Assembly (NCBI GenBank): GCA_002705055.1
Contig: PAHY01000034.1
Coordinates: 22,822 to 86,821, forward strand
Source: Planctomycetota bacterium
GTDB lineage: Bacteria > Planctomycetota > UBA1135
Direction: 5' to 3'
DNA length: 64,000 nt
In this document: piece after piece, positions 36,932-45,547 of the stretch
How positions within the stretch are numbered: position 1 is the stretch's first letter
Layout of the letters: each line of letters begins with the position of its first letter
Position numbers and translations under genes: made by a program
Notes under the pieces: generated by a model
Told to the model about the DNA's origin: nothing
The model's database searches: none
What the model saw: the letters and a program-made list of their open reading frames with translations, nothing else

Positions 36932-37450
36932 ATGAGATTCTGGCCGCGTAGGCGAAAGGCTCGCCGAGTGCCGCACTCGGTTGCAGAATGCAGCCGGTCC
37001 CTCTTGGATCTGGCTTGGGACTCAGGTTTGAAAGCTCCGAAGCTGTGGTCGAGGGAACTACGTGATTTCCAGTCGCTACTAGGCGGTTCTGGCGTCTCTG
37101 AGGAAAAGATCCATCATGAAATGTGCATCTACTCCGTGTTCGTCGTCGACTATGCTGTGTTCCGGTACTTCCATGGGCGTGACCGCACGCTTGGCCAACG
37201 TATTCGGGATCAGCTTCAGGAGCTGGCCTACGCTAGAGTCCTCCCCGGTAGGTCGACGCATCTCAAACCGTATGTCGCCGCAGTCCGTAGGCCTCACGAG
37301 CGCGGCCCGGCCTGGACAACGGCTATGGAGTTCTCGCGGCAGTGCGGGGCGCCTGAATCCCTTGGTCTGATCATCGTTGCTTCGTCGCAGTTCGAAGCAC
37401 TTTTCAAGGCGGCGATAGGTGCCTTGGAGAAACTTGAGATCGAGGGATAG
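36932..37450 (+). CDS. Hypothetical protein of the island
   Basis: About 172 residues from the ATG at 36932 (a TTG six bases upstream is also possible). The N-terminus is strongly basic (RFWPRRRKARR). The rest is predicted mixed helix, with EEKIHHEMCIYSVFVVDYAVF and a C-terminal helix FEALFKAAIGALEKLEIEG. No signal peptide or TM. It lies 93 bases after hsdR and is somewhat less GC-rich than core genes, like the R-M block. I recognise no family; it could be a phage-defence accessory or island filler. The 254 bases from its end to the next gene contain no convincing gene, only a weak 44-codon frame at 37477. Confidence 0.45.
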   Translation: MRFWPRRRKARRVPHSVAECSRSLLDLAWDSGLKAPKLWSRELRDFQSLLGGSGVSEEKIHHEMCIYSVFVVDYAVFRYFHGRDRTLGQRIRDQLQELAYARVLPGRSTHLKPYVAAVRRPHERGPAWTTAMEFSRQCGAPESLGLIIVASSQFEALFKAAIGALEKLEIEG

Positions 37451-37704
37451 CCCGGATCTGATGCATAGGACTATGCATGGATTTGTTCGGATACTTCGGG
37501 CCTTCACGAGCTCGGCAGCCAGCGGGAAAACCGACCGAGCAGTGTCCCGCCTTCTTCCGCGGCCATCTGACCCCGTCCGAGTATGCGACCCGTCGCTGCG
37601 GAGCCGGCTAGACCCCACTCCTTCGGTTCCGTAGACGCCTGGACTCCCGGCCGAGCGTCACGGTACGAGGTGTCCAGAGAGTCCAGTCAGGTCACCGCAG
37701 GTAC

Positions 37705-38019
37705 TCAAGCGGCCGGGAGGACATCCTGCGCCTCGGCGACGATGTGGGGGCCGATGTGGCGGGAGAGCGCTTCGGTCGTCACCAGGTCGACGCGGTGGCC
37801 GAGGACTTCTTCGAGCAGATCCGCCAAGTCGAGGAAACGGCGGTAAGTCTTCTCGCCTTCGGCGAACTGCACGAGCAAGTCGACGTCGCTGTCGGCGGTG
37901 GCCTCGTCACGCAGGACCGATCCGAACAGCGCCAGTCGGGCCACGCCGAGGGCGCGAATGGCGTCCTCGCTCGCCGCGATGCGGGCGAAGGCCTGGGCGC
38001 GGGTCGGCGGTGCGCTCAC
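37705..38019 (-). CDS. Minimal nucleotidyltransferase (MntA/KNTase-like), orphan
   Basis: 104 residues with the minimal nucleotidyltransferase core LALFGSVLRDEATADSDVDLLVQF (~29-52): a GS motif followed by D-x-D, plus a third acidic residue region near HRVDLV (~75-80). In MntA/HepT toxin-antitoxin modules such a protein AMPylates and silences a HEPN ribonuclease partner encoded next to it. No HEPN (DUF86) gene is visible on either side, and this gene abuts the truncated isomerase copy head to head. So it may be a leftover antitoxin or act alone. The nucleotidyltransferase call is good; the toxin-antitoxin role is unproven here. Confidence 0.75.
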   Translation of the reverse strand: MSAPPTRAQAFARIAASEDAIRALGVARLALFGSVLRDEATADSDVDLLVQFAEGEKTYRRFLDLADLLEEVLGHRVDLVTTEALSRHIGPHIVAEAQDVLPAA

Positions 38020-38098
38020 TTCACCGATGAATCTACCCGGCCCGTGAGGGAGCGTCCAATCGACGGGTACACCTACGCGCTGCGCCCGAGCGCTCCAC

Positions 38099-38483
38099 CT
38101 TTACGCCACTCCGCCGCGCCCATACAAAAGGGAGGGCGATGAAGACGCTCCAGGGTCCCGCCATCTTCCTCGCCCAGTACATGGGCGACGAACCTCCCTT
38201 CGACCACTACAAGACGGCCGCGAAGTGGGCCGCCGATCTGGGCTTCAAGGGCCTGCAGATCCCCAGTTGGGATCCGTCGGCGATCGACCTGGAAAAGGCC
38301 GCCGAGTCGAAGGACTACTGCGACCAGTACCGCGGCGAGCTCGAGGAACAGGGCTGCGTGCCGACCGAACTGTCGACGCACCTCCAGGGCCAACTCTTCG
38401 CCGTCCACCCGGCCTTCGACGAGGTCTTCGACGGCTTCGCGCCGCCCGAACTGCGCGGCAAGCCGAAGGAGCGCCAGGAGTAA
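38099..38483 (+). pseudogene. Truncated copy of the sugar isomerase with its leader
   Basis: From an ATG at 38139 the frame encodes 114 residues that align without gaps to the first ~114 residues of the 352-residue isomerase at 2830. Shared stretches include GPAIFLAQYMGDEPPF, GFKGLQIP and PTELSTHLQGQL; by eye roughly 70% of positions agree. Similarity then stops abruptly at a TAA, so the catalytic C-terminal two thirds are missing and the product cannot form a TIM barrel. The ~30-base leader is also shared (see 2792). It is a recombination remnant inside the island rather than a functional gene. Confidence 0.8.
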
Positions 38484-38670
38484 GCCCTTGCGAGCCGCTG
38501 CTTTGCCGGGCGGACGTGCGTGGCACGGACTGCTGATTCGATTCCGCTCAGCCGTGGACCTGGACGACGGCATCAGCTCCTCGCCCGACCGCCTCGCAGC
38601 TGGGGAGTGGGTACTGGGATGACGAGACAACAATGGCAGTTACCGGAGCCAGCTGTGCTCCTCGGCAAAG

Positions 38671-38703
38671 GGATTGACTCGGGATTGACTCTCGCCTAGA
38701 CTC
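38671..38703 (+). promoter_or_regulatory. Promoter of the metal-efflux operon with tandem -35 repeat
   Basis: TTGACT (38675-38680), a 17-base spacer and TAGACT (38698-38703) give a good sigma-70-type promoter. The 11-mer GGGATTGACTC occurs twice in direct tandem (38671-38681 and 38682-38692), so the -35 box is duplicated. Transcription would start within a few bases of the GTG at 38711, implying a leaderless or nearly leaderless first gene. No regulator gene lies in the operon. Confidence 0.5.
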
Positions 38704-38710
38704 ACGGATC

Positions 38711-39142
38711 GTGAGCTTCGGCCTTCGCCTCCGACGCCTCGCCCTCCTCCTGGCGCTCCTGCCCGAGCTCCTGATGCTGGGCTTGGGGCAGGGGGTCGTC
38801 CTCTGCATCGCCCCCGGCGGACATGTGCAGGTGGAGGTCGAGGCGAGTGTGTGCTGTGCCGAGGCCGACGCGGCCGCGCACGGCCCGGGGGCCGGAGCCT
38901 CGGAGCACGAGCGCGATTGCGGCCCGTGCTCCGACGTCGGGACGACGCTCGACCCGCACGCGGCCCAGGCTCCCGAAGTACAGGGTGTCGAGTTGCCGGC
39001 GGCTTCGGCCGCCCTCCCCGAGGACGCACTGGCCCTCCGTGGGGCCGTGGACCGGACCATGCCTCGGCTCCGCGACGATCCGGATGGCGGCCAAGGGCCG
39101 CCGCACTTGCTCTGGCTGCGCAGCGTGATGCTGCTCTGCTAG
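38711..39142 (+). CDS. Small exported Cys/His-containing protein of the metal-efflux operon
   Basis: GTG start; 143 residues with an Arg/Leu-rich N-terminal hydrophobic segment (~8-32) that reads as a signal peptide or TM. It has scattered Cys and His (VLCIAPGGHVQVEVEASVCC, HERDCGPC) and another hydrophobic stretch at the C-terminus. The LCIxxxGHVxxE...CC pattern is reminiscent of small uncharacterised proteins placed ahead of czc/cus-type efflux genes. Periplasmic metal binding would fit but is inference. It precedes the outer-membrane component gene by 108 bases. Coding status is supported by frame length and context rather than by a named family. Confidence 0.5.
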   Translation: MSFGLRLRRLALLLALLPELLMLGLGQGVVLCIAPGGHVQVEVEASVCCAEADAAAHGPGAGASEHERDCGPCSDVGTTLDPHAAQAPEVQGVELPAASAALPEDALALRGAVDRTMPRLRDDPDGGQGPPHLLWLRSVMLLC

Positions 39143-39250
39143 CGAAACACCTCACCGCGTGCGGGCCGCCCTGTCAGGGCCCCGCGGAACCCTACTGGCG
39201 GCGCCGGCAAGGCTTTGGCGTCCCCGTTCTCCCTGCGGAGAGGTGTTTTC

Positions 39251-40654
39251 ATGACCACGGAAGAAGAATCGGGCCACCGGCCCACCCTGTCGCAACCGAT
39301 CCACACGCCCCGGCTCGTCGTCGCCTTCACCCTGGCTGCGGCGCTCGCGGGTTGCGCCTCCTACGAACCCGCCCCCGTCGACGCGGCCGAGATCCTCGCG
39401 GATCTGCGCGCGGGTCGCTTCGCGTCGCCTTCCGGCGAGGCTCCCGCCGACGCCGAGGGCGCGGACTTGGAACAGCTCGCGGCCTTCGCGGTCACGCACA
39501 ACCCCGCGCTCCGGGCAATCCGGGCGCGCATCGGCGTGGGCGAGGCCCTACTCGTCGAGGCGGGGCTGCTCGCCAATCCGACCATCGGTTGGGACGGCAT
39601 GGACGCGCTCGCGTCGCAGATCGTCGAGGGCACCACCTCGAGCGTCGACTTCCTCGCCGGGCTGGGGGTCTCCTTCCCGCTGCCCAGGCCGGGCGAGCTC
39701 GACGCCAAAGAGGGCGCCGCGCGCTGGCGGGTCGAGCAGGCTCGTCGCCAAGTGGCGCTCGGAGAGTGGCGGCTTGCCCGCGACGTCTTCGTCACCTGTG
39801 AGGAACTCCGGGAGGTGCAACGCATCCTCGAGCAGAACGAGGAGCTTCTCCGCGTCGCGGAGTCCACGCGCGAGTACTTCAACCGGGCGCGGTCGGCGGG
39901 GGCCGCGACCGCGATGCAGGCCAACCTGGCCGCGGGCGAGTTACTCGCCATCCGCGCGGAACGCGTCCGCTTGGAGTCGCGACTGCGCGACGCCCGCCAG
40001 CGGCTGAACGGGCTCCTGGGCCTGCCGCCATCTGCCGACTTCCCGATCCTCGCCGCCCAGGCGCGCGAGCCCGAGGACGAACTCGAACTGGGTCCGGAAG
40101 CGATCGTCGACCGTTCCCTGACGCTGCGCCCCGATCTCGCGGAACTCATGGCCGCCTACCAAGCTGCGGAGGAAGAAGTGCGGCTCGAGGTCAAGCGGCA
40201 GTTCCCGCAGATCTCGATCGGCACTGGAATCTGGCTTGTGCCCGGTTTCTTCACCCGGTTCAACCGCCCGGCTATCGCGACGGCGGTGGCGCGGCGTGAG
40301 GCGCTCCGCCACGAGTTTGAAGCCCAGGTACACGAGGTGCGCCGGGAAATTCACGACGCCCACGCCGCCTTCGAGGAGGCCCGCCGTCTGCTCGACTTCC
40401 TCGAGTCCGAACTCCTGCCCAATGCCGAGAAAGGCCTGCGTCTTGCCGGTACGGCATTCGAGGCCGGGGAGGTGACGCTGATTGAGATCTTGACGATGCA
40501 GCGCTCCCTGGTCGACGCCCGGACTCGCACTACTGAAGCGCGCGCGGAGTTCCGCAGGCGTCTCTGGCAGCTCCGTGCCGCGGGCGGGCTGCTACTCACA
40601 ACGACCAAGGACCCGGCCTCTCCCGTCAGTGAGCGAGAAGTTCAAGAACGATGA
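39251..40654 (+). CDS. CzcC/TolC-family outer-membrane efflux lipoprotein
   Basis: The ATG at 39251, preceded by GGAGAGGTG, is preferred to an earlier in-frame start at 39215. The 467-residue product has a lipoprotein-type signal (LAAALAGCAS, Cys ~35). The body is the duplicated helical-hairpin structure of outer-membrane factor proteins, e.g. AVTHNPALRAIRARIGVGEALLVEAGLLANPTIGWD (split over the first hairpin) and the second-half AGEVTLIEILTMQRSLVDA. It would form the exit duct across the outer membrane for the RND pump encoded downstream. It overlaps the membrane-fusion gene by 4 bases. Czc-type is preferred over general TolC from the neighbours. Confidence 0.85.
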   Translation: MTTEEESGHRPTLSQPIHTPRLVVAFTLAAALAGCASYEPAPVDAAEILADLRAGRFASPSGEAPADAEGADLEQLAAFAVTHNPALRAIRARIGVGEALLVEAGLLANPTIGWDGMDALASQIVEGTTSSVDFLAGLGVSFPLPRPGELDAKEGAARWRVEQARRQVALGEWRLARDVFVTCEELREVQRILEQNEELLRVAESTREYFNRARSAGAATAMQANLAAGELLAIRAERVRLESRLRDARQRLNGLLGLPPSADFPILAAQAREPEDELELGPEAIVDRSLTLRPDLAELMAAYQAAEEEVRLEVKRQFPQISIGTGIWLVPGFFTRFNRPAIATAVARREALRHEFEAQVHEVRREIHDAHAAFEEARRLLDFLESELLPNAEKGLRLAGTAFEAGEVTLIEILTMQRSLVDARTRTTEARAEFRRRLWQLRAAGGLLLTTTKDPASPVSEREVQER

Positions 40655-42084
40655 CGACACTCCTGAAGAACACCCTCCGCGACGCGCTTCGAGCGCCGCT
40701 TTTCCTCTTCTTGGTCACCCTCTTTGCCGCGTGCTCAGGGGGAGCCCGGGGCGAGCAGGAGGCCGCTAGCGAGCACGCGGGTCACGACGAAGAATCCCAT
40801 TCAGGTCACGACGAGCACGAGGAGGGAGTTGTCGAACTCAGCCAGGCACAGGTTGATGCCGCGGGGGTCCGCGTCGAAACCGCCCAGGGCGGCGAGATCT
40901 CCCGCTTCCTCACGCTTCCAGCCGTCGTCACGGCCGACGAAGATGCGGTGACTCACGTCAACTCCAAGGCGCCGGGCATCGTTCGTTCCGTACACGCTCA
41001 TCTGGGCGAACGGGTCGAGGAGGGGCAGCTTCTTTGCGTGATCGACTCCGTCGAGGTCGGTGATGCCGTGGCCGCCTTCGCGCGGGCCCGCGCGCTCGTC
41101 AGTGCGGCTGAGGCAGTGCTCGAGCGCGAGCGCCAGCTGTTCGAGCAGCGGCTGAGTACTGCGGTGCAGGTGCTCGACGGGGCGATCGAGGTCAATCGCA
41201 AGATCTACCAACGCGAGGTTGAGCTCCAGGAGAAGGCGGTTTCCACCATCCGTCCCTTGCTCGAGGCCGAGAAGGCGCTGCAGATTGCCAGACTCGAGAA
41301 GTCGAGGCAGCTCACAGAATTGCGGACGGAGCGCGATGCGCGGCTGCTGACGCTCGAGGTGAAGCTGACCGAACGGCGCATCATGCGGGATGCCGCTGCG
41401 AACGCGCTGCTTGCCCTGGGCGTGTCCGCTGAGCAGGTCGAGGACCTCCAGCCCGGTTCGCCCCTGTTCGCGGGGTCTTTCGAGATCCGGGCACGCCGCG
41501 GCGGCATCGTGGCGGCGCGCCACATCACCCTGGGTGAATTCGTCGACTCGGAGACCAAGCTCTTCACGGTCGAGGACCTCTCCCGCGTGTGGGTCGTGGC
41601 GTCGGCTTTCGAGGAGCAGGTCCAATCCGTGCGCATCGGACAGCGCGGTCGCGTTCGGCTCGACGCCTTCCCGGCGCGAGGCTTCGAGGCCCAGGTCACG
41701 CTGGTGGGCTACGTGGTCGAGCGGGAGAGCCGCGCCCTGGGCGTCCGTTTCGAGCTCGAGAACCCGGCTCTTCCCGAGTGGCCGGTTGACTACCCGTTGC
41801 GCCCCGGCATGTACGGGAGCGTGGCCCTCGTCGTGGAGCAGGAGCAGGTGCGGATCGTGCTTCCTGAGGCAGCCATCGTGCACGAGGACGAAGGCGACTT
41901 CGTGTTCGTCCGCACGGCCGCCGGGACCTTCGAGCGGAGGCACGTCGAGCTGGGGCCGCCCTCCGGAGACGTGGTCGAGGTCCGTCAGGGCGTCAATGTG
42001 GGCGACGAGGTCGCCGTGACCGGGACCTTCTTCCTCAAGTCGGCGCTCCGGAGCGAGGAGCTCGGCGGCGGGCACAGTCACTAG
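40651..42084 (+). CDS. CzcB/CusB-like periplasmic membrane-fusion protein
   Basis: 477 residues. An N-terminal lipoprotein-like signal (LVTLFAACSGG, Cys ~29) is followed by a His/Asp/Glu-rich segment (EHAGHDEESHSGHDEHEEG, ~41-59) suited to metal binding. The adaptor domains follow in order: barrel-sandwich hybrid, a long alpha-hairpin (~145-235, VEDA/RQLFEQRLS and QLTELRTERDARL regions), then beta-barrel and membrane-proximal domains with RPGMYGSVALVVEQ. Such proteins link the RND pump to the outer-membrane duct and can deliver metal to the pump. It overlaps the preceding gene by 4 bases and is followed 15 bases later by the pump gene. Confidence 0.87.
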   Translation: MTTLLKNTLRDALRAPLFLFLVTLFAACSGGARGEQEAASEHAGHDEESHSGHDEHEEGVVELSQAQVDAAGVRVETAQGGEISRFLTLPAVVTADEDAVTHVNSKAPGIVRSVHAHLGERVEEGQLLCVIDSVEVGDAVAAFARARALVSAAEAVLERERQLFEQRLSTAVQVLDGAIEVNRKIYQREVELQEKAVSTIRPLLEAEKALQIARLEKSRQLTELRTERDARLLTLEVKLTERRIMRDAAANALLALGVSAEQVEDLQPGSPLFAGSFEIRARRGGIVAARHITLGEFVDSETKLFTVEDLSRVWVVASAFEEQVQSVRIGQRGRVRLDAFPARGFEAQVTLVGYVVERESRALGVRFELENPALPEWPVDYPLRPGMYGSVALVVEQEQVRIVLPEAAIVHEDEGDFVFVRTAAGTFERRHVELGPPSGDVVEVRQGVNVGDEVAVTGTFFLKSALRSEELGGGHSH

Positions 42085-42099
42085 ACCAGGAATCTGATC

Positions 42100-45000
42100 A
42101 TGATCAACCGACTCGTCGACTTCTCGCTCGACAACCGATTCCTCGTCATCGTCCTGTGGCTGCTGATCGGCGCGCTCGGCTTCCAGTCGATGCGCAAGCT
42201 GCCGGTCGATGCGGTGCCGGATGTCACCAACATTCAGGTCCAGGTGCTGACGAATTCCCCGGGGCTCGCGCCCCAGGAGATGGAGTCGTTCGTCACCTTC
42301 CCCGTCGAGTCCGCCATGAGCGGCCTCCCGGCAGTCGAGGAGATCCGTTCGGTCTCCAAGTTCGGGCTGTCGGTCGTCACGGTCGTCTTCGAGGAAGGCA
42401 CCGACATCTACTGGGCTCGGCAACTCGTGTCCGAGCGTTTGGTCGAGGCCCGCGAGGCCATCCCGGAAGGCTACGGAGTGCCCGAGATGGGTCCGATCTC
42501 GACCGGTCTGGGCGAGATTTACCAATTCGAGTTGAAGGGGGAGGGCTACACGCCGATGGAGTTGCGAACCCTGCTCGACTGGGTCGTCAACTACCAGTTG
42601 CGGACCGTGCCAGGAGTGGTCGAGGTCAACGCCTTCGGGGGCGAACTGAAGACCTATCAGATCACTCTCGATCCACAGAGACTCACCTCCCTCGGCATCT
42701 CCGCTGGACACGTCTTCGAATCGATCCGAGGCAACAACCGCAACGTCGGCGGCGGTTACATCGCTCACGCCGGCGAGCAGTACCTGATTCGCGGGGAGGG
42801 CCTCGTCGAGAACCTGGAGGACTTGGCTCGCATCGTCGTTGCCAAGGACGAGCGGGGCACACCCGTCTACCTCGAGGACTTGGGGCGCGTCGAGTTCGCG
42901 CCCATGATTCGCCAGGGGGCGGTTACACGCGACGGCAAGGGCGAAGCCGTGGTCGGCATCGTGATGATGCTGATGGGCGAGAACTCCCGAAGAGTCGCGG
43001 AGGACGTGCACGCCAAAGTTCAGGAGATCCAGCAGACGCTGCCCGAGGGGGTCGATATCGACACCTTCTACAACCGAACCGAGCTGGTCGACCGAACCAT
43101 CCACACGGTTGCCAGGAACCTGGTTGAGGGCGGGTTGCTCGTGATCCTGGTGATCTTGCTGCTGCTGGGAAACCTGACGGGAGGTCTCCTCGTCGCTGCC
43201 TCGATCCCGATCTCCATGTTGGTGGCCATCACGGCCATGGAACGGTTCGGCATCTCGGGGAACCTCATGTCTCTCGGTGCGGTCGATTTCGGGATCATCG
43301 TCGACGGCTCGATCGTGATCATCGAGAACATCGTGCGTCACATAAAGAAGCACCGCGACGACACGCGCACGCCGCACCTGGAGAAGATCCGGCGAGCATG
43401 CCACCAGGTCGCCCGGCCCGTCGTCTTCGCCGTCGGGATCATCACCATCGTCTATTTGCCCGTTCTGTCGCTGCGCGGGATCGAAGGCAAAATGTTCCGG
43501 CCCATGGCCCTGACGGTGGTCTTCGCGATGGCCGGATCGTTGATTTGCGCGCTCACGCTGATGCCGGTCCTGGCGTCCTTCCTCCTGAAGCGCGTGCGCG
43601 AGAAGGAGCCGATCTTGTTCCGCATCGCGAGGCGCGTTTACGAGCCGGTGCTTCGCAAGACGGTGGCCCGTCCAGCGCGTACCGCGATGGTGGCGGGGGG
43701 CATTTTCGTCGCCACGTTGACACTGGTGCCGTTTCTGGGGGCAGTGTTCATGCCGCGCCTGGACGAGGGCGCGATCGCCATGCAGGTCTGGCGCCTGCCC
43801 AGCGTTTCTCTGGCGACATCCAACGAGATCAGCCTGGCTGTCGAGAAGACGATCAAGGAGGAGTTCCCTGAGGTCGAGACCGTCGTCTCGCGCACCGGTC
43901 GGGCCGAGATCGCCACCGACCCCATGGGTGTCGAGATCAGCGACACCTACCTCATCCTGAACCCTCGCGACACGTGGCGGTACGAGACCAAGGACGAGCT
44001 CCTGGCCGCCCTGAACGAGACCCTCGAGGCTCAGTTCCCCGGCGTGATGTTCAGTTATTCCCAGCCGATCGAACTGCGCGTCGCCGAACTCATCAGCGGC
44101 GTACGCTCGGATGTCGGCATCCAGATCTACGCAGGAGGCGGTACTCTCGACGACATGCGCGACGTGGCCGAGGAGGTCGCCACCGTGGTCCGGGGCGTCG
44201 ACGGCATGGAGGAGGTCAAGGCCGAACAGATCATCGGCCTGCCGACGCTGACGGTGGACGTGGATCGCCGCGCGATCGCACGGCTCGGACTCAACGTCGA
44301 GGATGTCCTGAACGTCGTCGAGACGATCGGCGGACGGACGGTCGGGACGGTGATCGAGGGGCAGCGGCGCTTCTTCGTGCAGGCACGTTTTGATCCTTCA
44401 GTGCGGGACGACTTGGAGTCATTGCGCACCCTTCCGGTCGCTTTGTCGACCCCCGAGGGCGGTCCGGCCCATTGGGTTCCGTTGCAACAGGTCGCGGACG
44501 TGCGCATCGCGACGGGACCGGCTCAGATCAGTCGTGAGAAGATTCAGCGCAAGATCACCGTCGAGGCCAACGTGCGCGGTCGTGACCTGGCGTCGGCGGT
44601 CGCCGAGGCGCGCACTGCCGTAGAAGCGGGGATCGACTTGCCCCCGGGCTGGTACATCGAGTGGGGTGGGCAGTTTGAGAACCTCCAGGCCGCATCGGCG
44701 CGGCTGTCCGTCCTGGTGCCGCTCGCCCTGCTGCTCATCTTCGTCATGCTCTACACCGCATTCGGCTCCGGCCGGATGGCGGCGCTGATCTACCTGAACC
44801 TTCCGCTGGCTGCGTCCGGAGGAATCGTCGCTCTGGCCGTGCGCGACTATCCCTTCTCCATTTCGGCGGGCGTGGGCTTCATCGCGCTCTTCGGGGTCGC
44901 CGTCATGAACGGCGTCGTGCTCGTCGAGTACATCCTGCAGCGGCGCCGCGAAGGAGCGAGCCCGACGGAGGCCGCGACCGACGCCGGCCGGATGCGCTTG

Positions 45001-45201
45001 CGTCCCGTCCTGATGACGGCCCTGACGGACATCATCGGCTTCATGCCGATGGCGCTTGCCACGACTGCGGGCGCGGAGGTCCAGCGCCCGCTAGCCACGG
45101 TGGTCATCGGGGGCCTGGCGGGGTCGTTCTTCCTGACCCTCCTCGTCATCCCGAGCCTCTCGCAGTGGTTCGCCGGCCGCCGCACAGATCCGGAACTCTG
45201 A
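42100..45201 (+). CDS. CzcA/CusA-family heavy-metal RND efflux pump
   Basis: 1033 residues, the usual length for HME-RND transporters, with twelve TM helices and two large periplasmic loops. TM1 is at ~11-30. The hallmark TM4 motif, DFGIIVDGSIVIIEN (~403-417), contains the D-x-G-x4-D pattern with the charged residues used for proton coupling in metal-transporting RND pumps. VPDVTNIQVQVLTNSPGLAPQEME near the start is also typical. The pump expels divalent (Zn, Co, Cd, Ni) or monovalent (Cu, Ag) cations by proton antiport; which one cannot be decided by eye. It belongs to the operon with the duct and adaptor genes. Intact. Confidence 0.93.
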   Translation: MINRLVDFSLDNRFLVIVLWLLIGALGFQSMRKLPVDAVPDVTNIQVQVLTNSPGLAPQEMESFVTFPVESAMSGLPAVEEIRSVSKFGLSVVTVVFEEGTDIYWARQLVSERLVEAREAIPEGYGVPEMGPISTGLGEIYQFELKGEGYTPMELRTLLDWVVNYQLRTVPGVVEVNAFGGELKTYQITLDPQRLTSLGISAGHVFESIRGNNRNVGGGYIAHAGEQYLIRGEGLVENLEDLARIVVAKDERGTPVYLEDLGRVEFAPMIRQGAVTRDGKGEAVVGIVMMLMGENSRRVAEDVHAKVQEIQQTLPEGVDIDTFYNRTELVDRTIHTVARNLVEGGLLVILVILLLLGNLTGGLLVAASIPISMLVAITAMERFGISGNLMSLGAVDFGIIVDGSIVIIENIVRHIKKHRDDTRTPHLEKIRRACHQVARPVVFAVGIITIVYLPVLSLRGIEGKMFRPMALTVVFAMAGSLICALTLMPVLASFLLKRVREKEPILFRIARRVYEPVLRKTVARPARTAMVAGGIFVATLTLVPFLGAVFMPRLDEGAIAMQVWRLPSVSLATSNEISLAVEKTIKEEFPEVETVVSRTGRAEIATDPMGVEISDTYLILNPRDTWRYETKDELLAALNETLEAQFPGVMFSYSQPIELRVAELISGVRSDVGIQIYAGGGTLDDMRDVAEEVATVVRGVDGMEEVKAEQIIGLPTLTVDVDRRAIARLGLNVEDVLNVVETIGGRTVGTVIEGQRRFFVQARFDPSVRDDLESLRTLPVALSTPEGGPAHWVPLQQVADVRIATGPAQISREKIQRKITVEANVRGRDLASAVAEARTAVEAGIDLPPGWYIEWGGQFENLQAASARLSVLVPLALLLIFVMLYTAFGSGRMAALIYLNLPLAASGGIVALAVRDYPFSISAGVGFIALFGVAVMNGVVLVEYILQRRREGASPTEAATDAGRMRLRPVLMTALTDIIGFMPMALATTAGAEVQRPLATVVIGGLAGSFFLTLLVIPSLSQWFAGRRTDPEL

Positions 45202-45205
45202 TGTC

Positions 45206-45547
45206 ATGAAGAAGATCAAAGCCATCATTCAGCCGTTCATGGTCGAGAAGGTGCTGGCCGCCCTCGATGCCATCGAAGACCTCCCCGGCGTCACGATCTC
45301 CGAGATCTCGGGCTGGGGCCGCCTGCCCGAGCGCCGGGAGGCGCACGATGTGAAGCATGGGGGGCATGGCCTCACGAAGAAGGTGAAGCTCGAGATCGTC
45401 GTGCGCGACGGCCTTGTCGATCAGGTCGTGGAGGTCATCGCGGCGAGCGCACACACCGGGAATGCGGGGGACGGGAAGATCTTCGTGTCAGGCGTCGACG
45501 GCGCGTTGCGCATCCGTACCGGGGAGTCCGATGACGAGGCCATCTAG
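45206..45547 (+). CDS. PII-like signalling protein linked to metal efflux
   Basis: 113 residues with the PII fold pattern: MKKIKAIIQPFMVEKVLAALD at the start, a shortened T-loop region rich in His (GWGRLPERREAHDVKHGGHG), and the C-terminal GDGKIFVSGVDGALRIRTGE that forms the ligand pocket of PII trimers. Classical PII proteins sense 2-oxoglutarate and ATP/ADP for nitrogen control. Members encoded beside CzcA/CusA pumps, as here (4 bases after the pump gene), are thought to serve other roles, perhaps metal- or nucleotide-dependent control of transport. The conserved uridylylated Tyr of the T-loop is not evident. Its 3' end overlaps the ATPase start by 17 bases. Confidence 0.85.
   Translation: MKKIKAIIQPFMVEKVLAALDAIEDLPGVTISEISGWGRLPERREAHDVKHGGHGLTKKVKLEIVVRDGLVDQVVEVIAASAHTGNAGDGKIFVSGVDGALRIRTGESDDEAI

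Noticed and set aside
37477..37611. 44-codon frame after the island hypothetical gene
   Set aside because: Too short, no ribosome site, no recognisable motif; a CTGACCCC string inside it only superficially resembles the IS end.
45414..45530. Longer start for the P-type ATPase
   Set aside because: These codons lie entirely within the PII-like gene in another frame and encode an Arg/Ser-rich shadow sequence.
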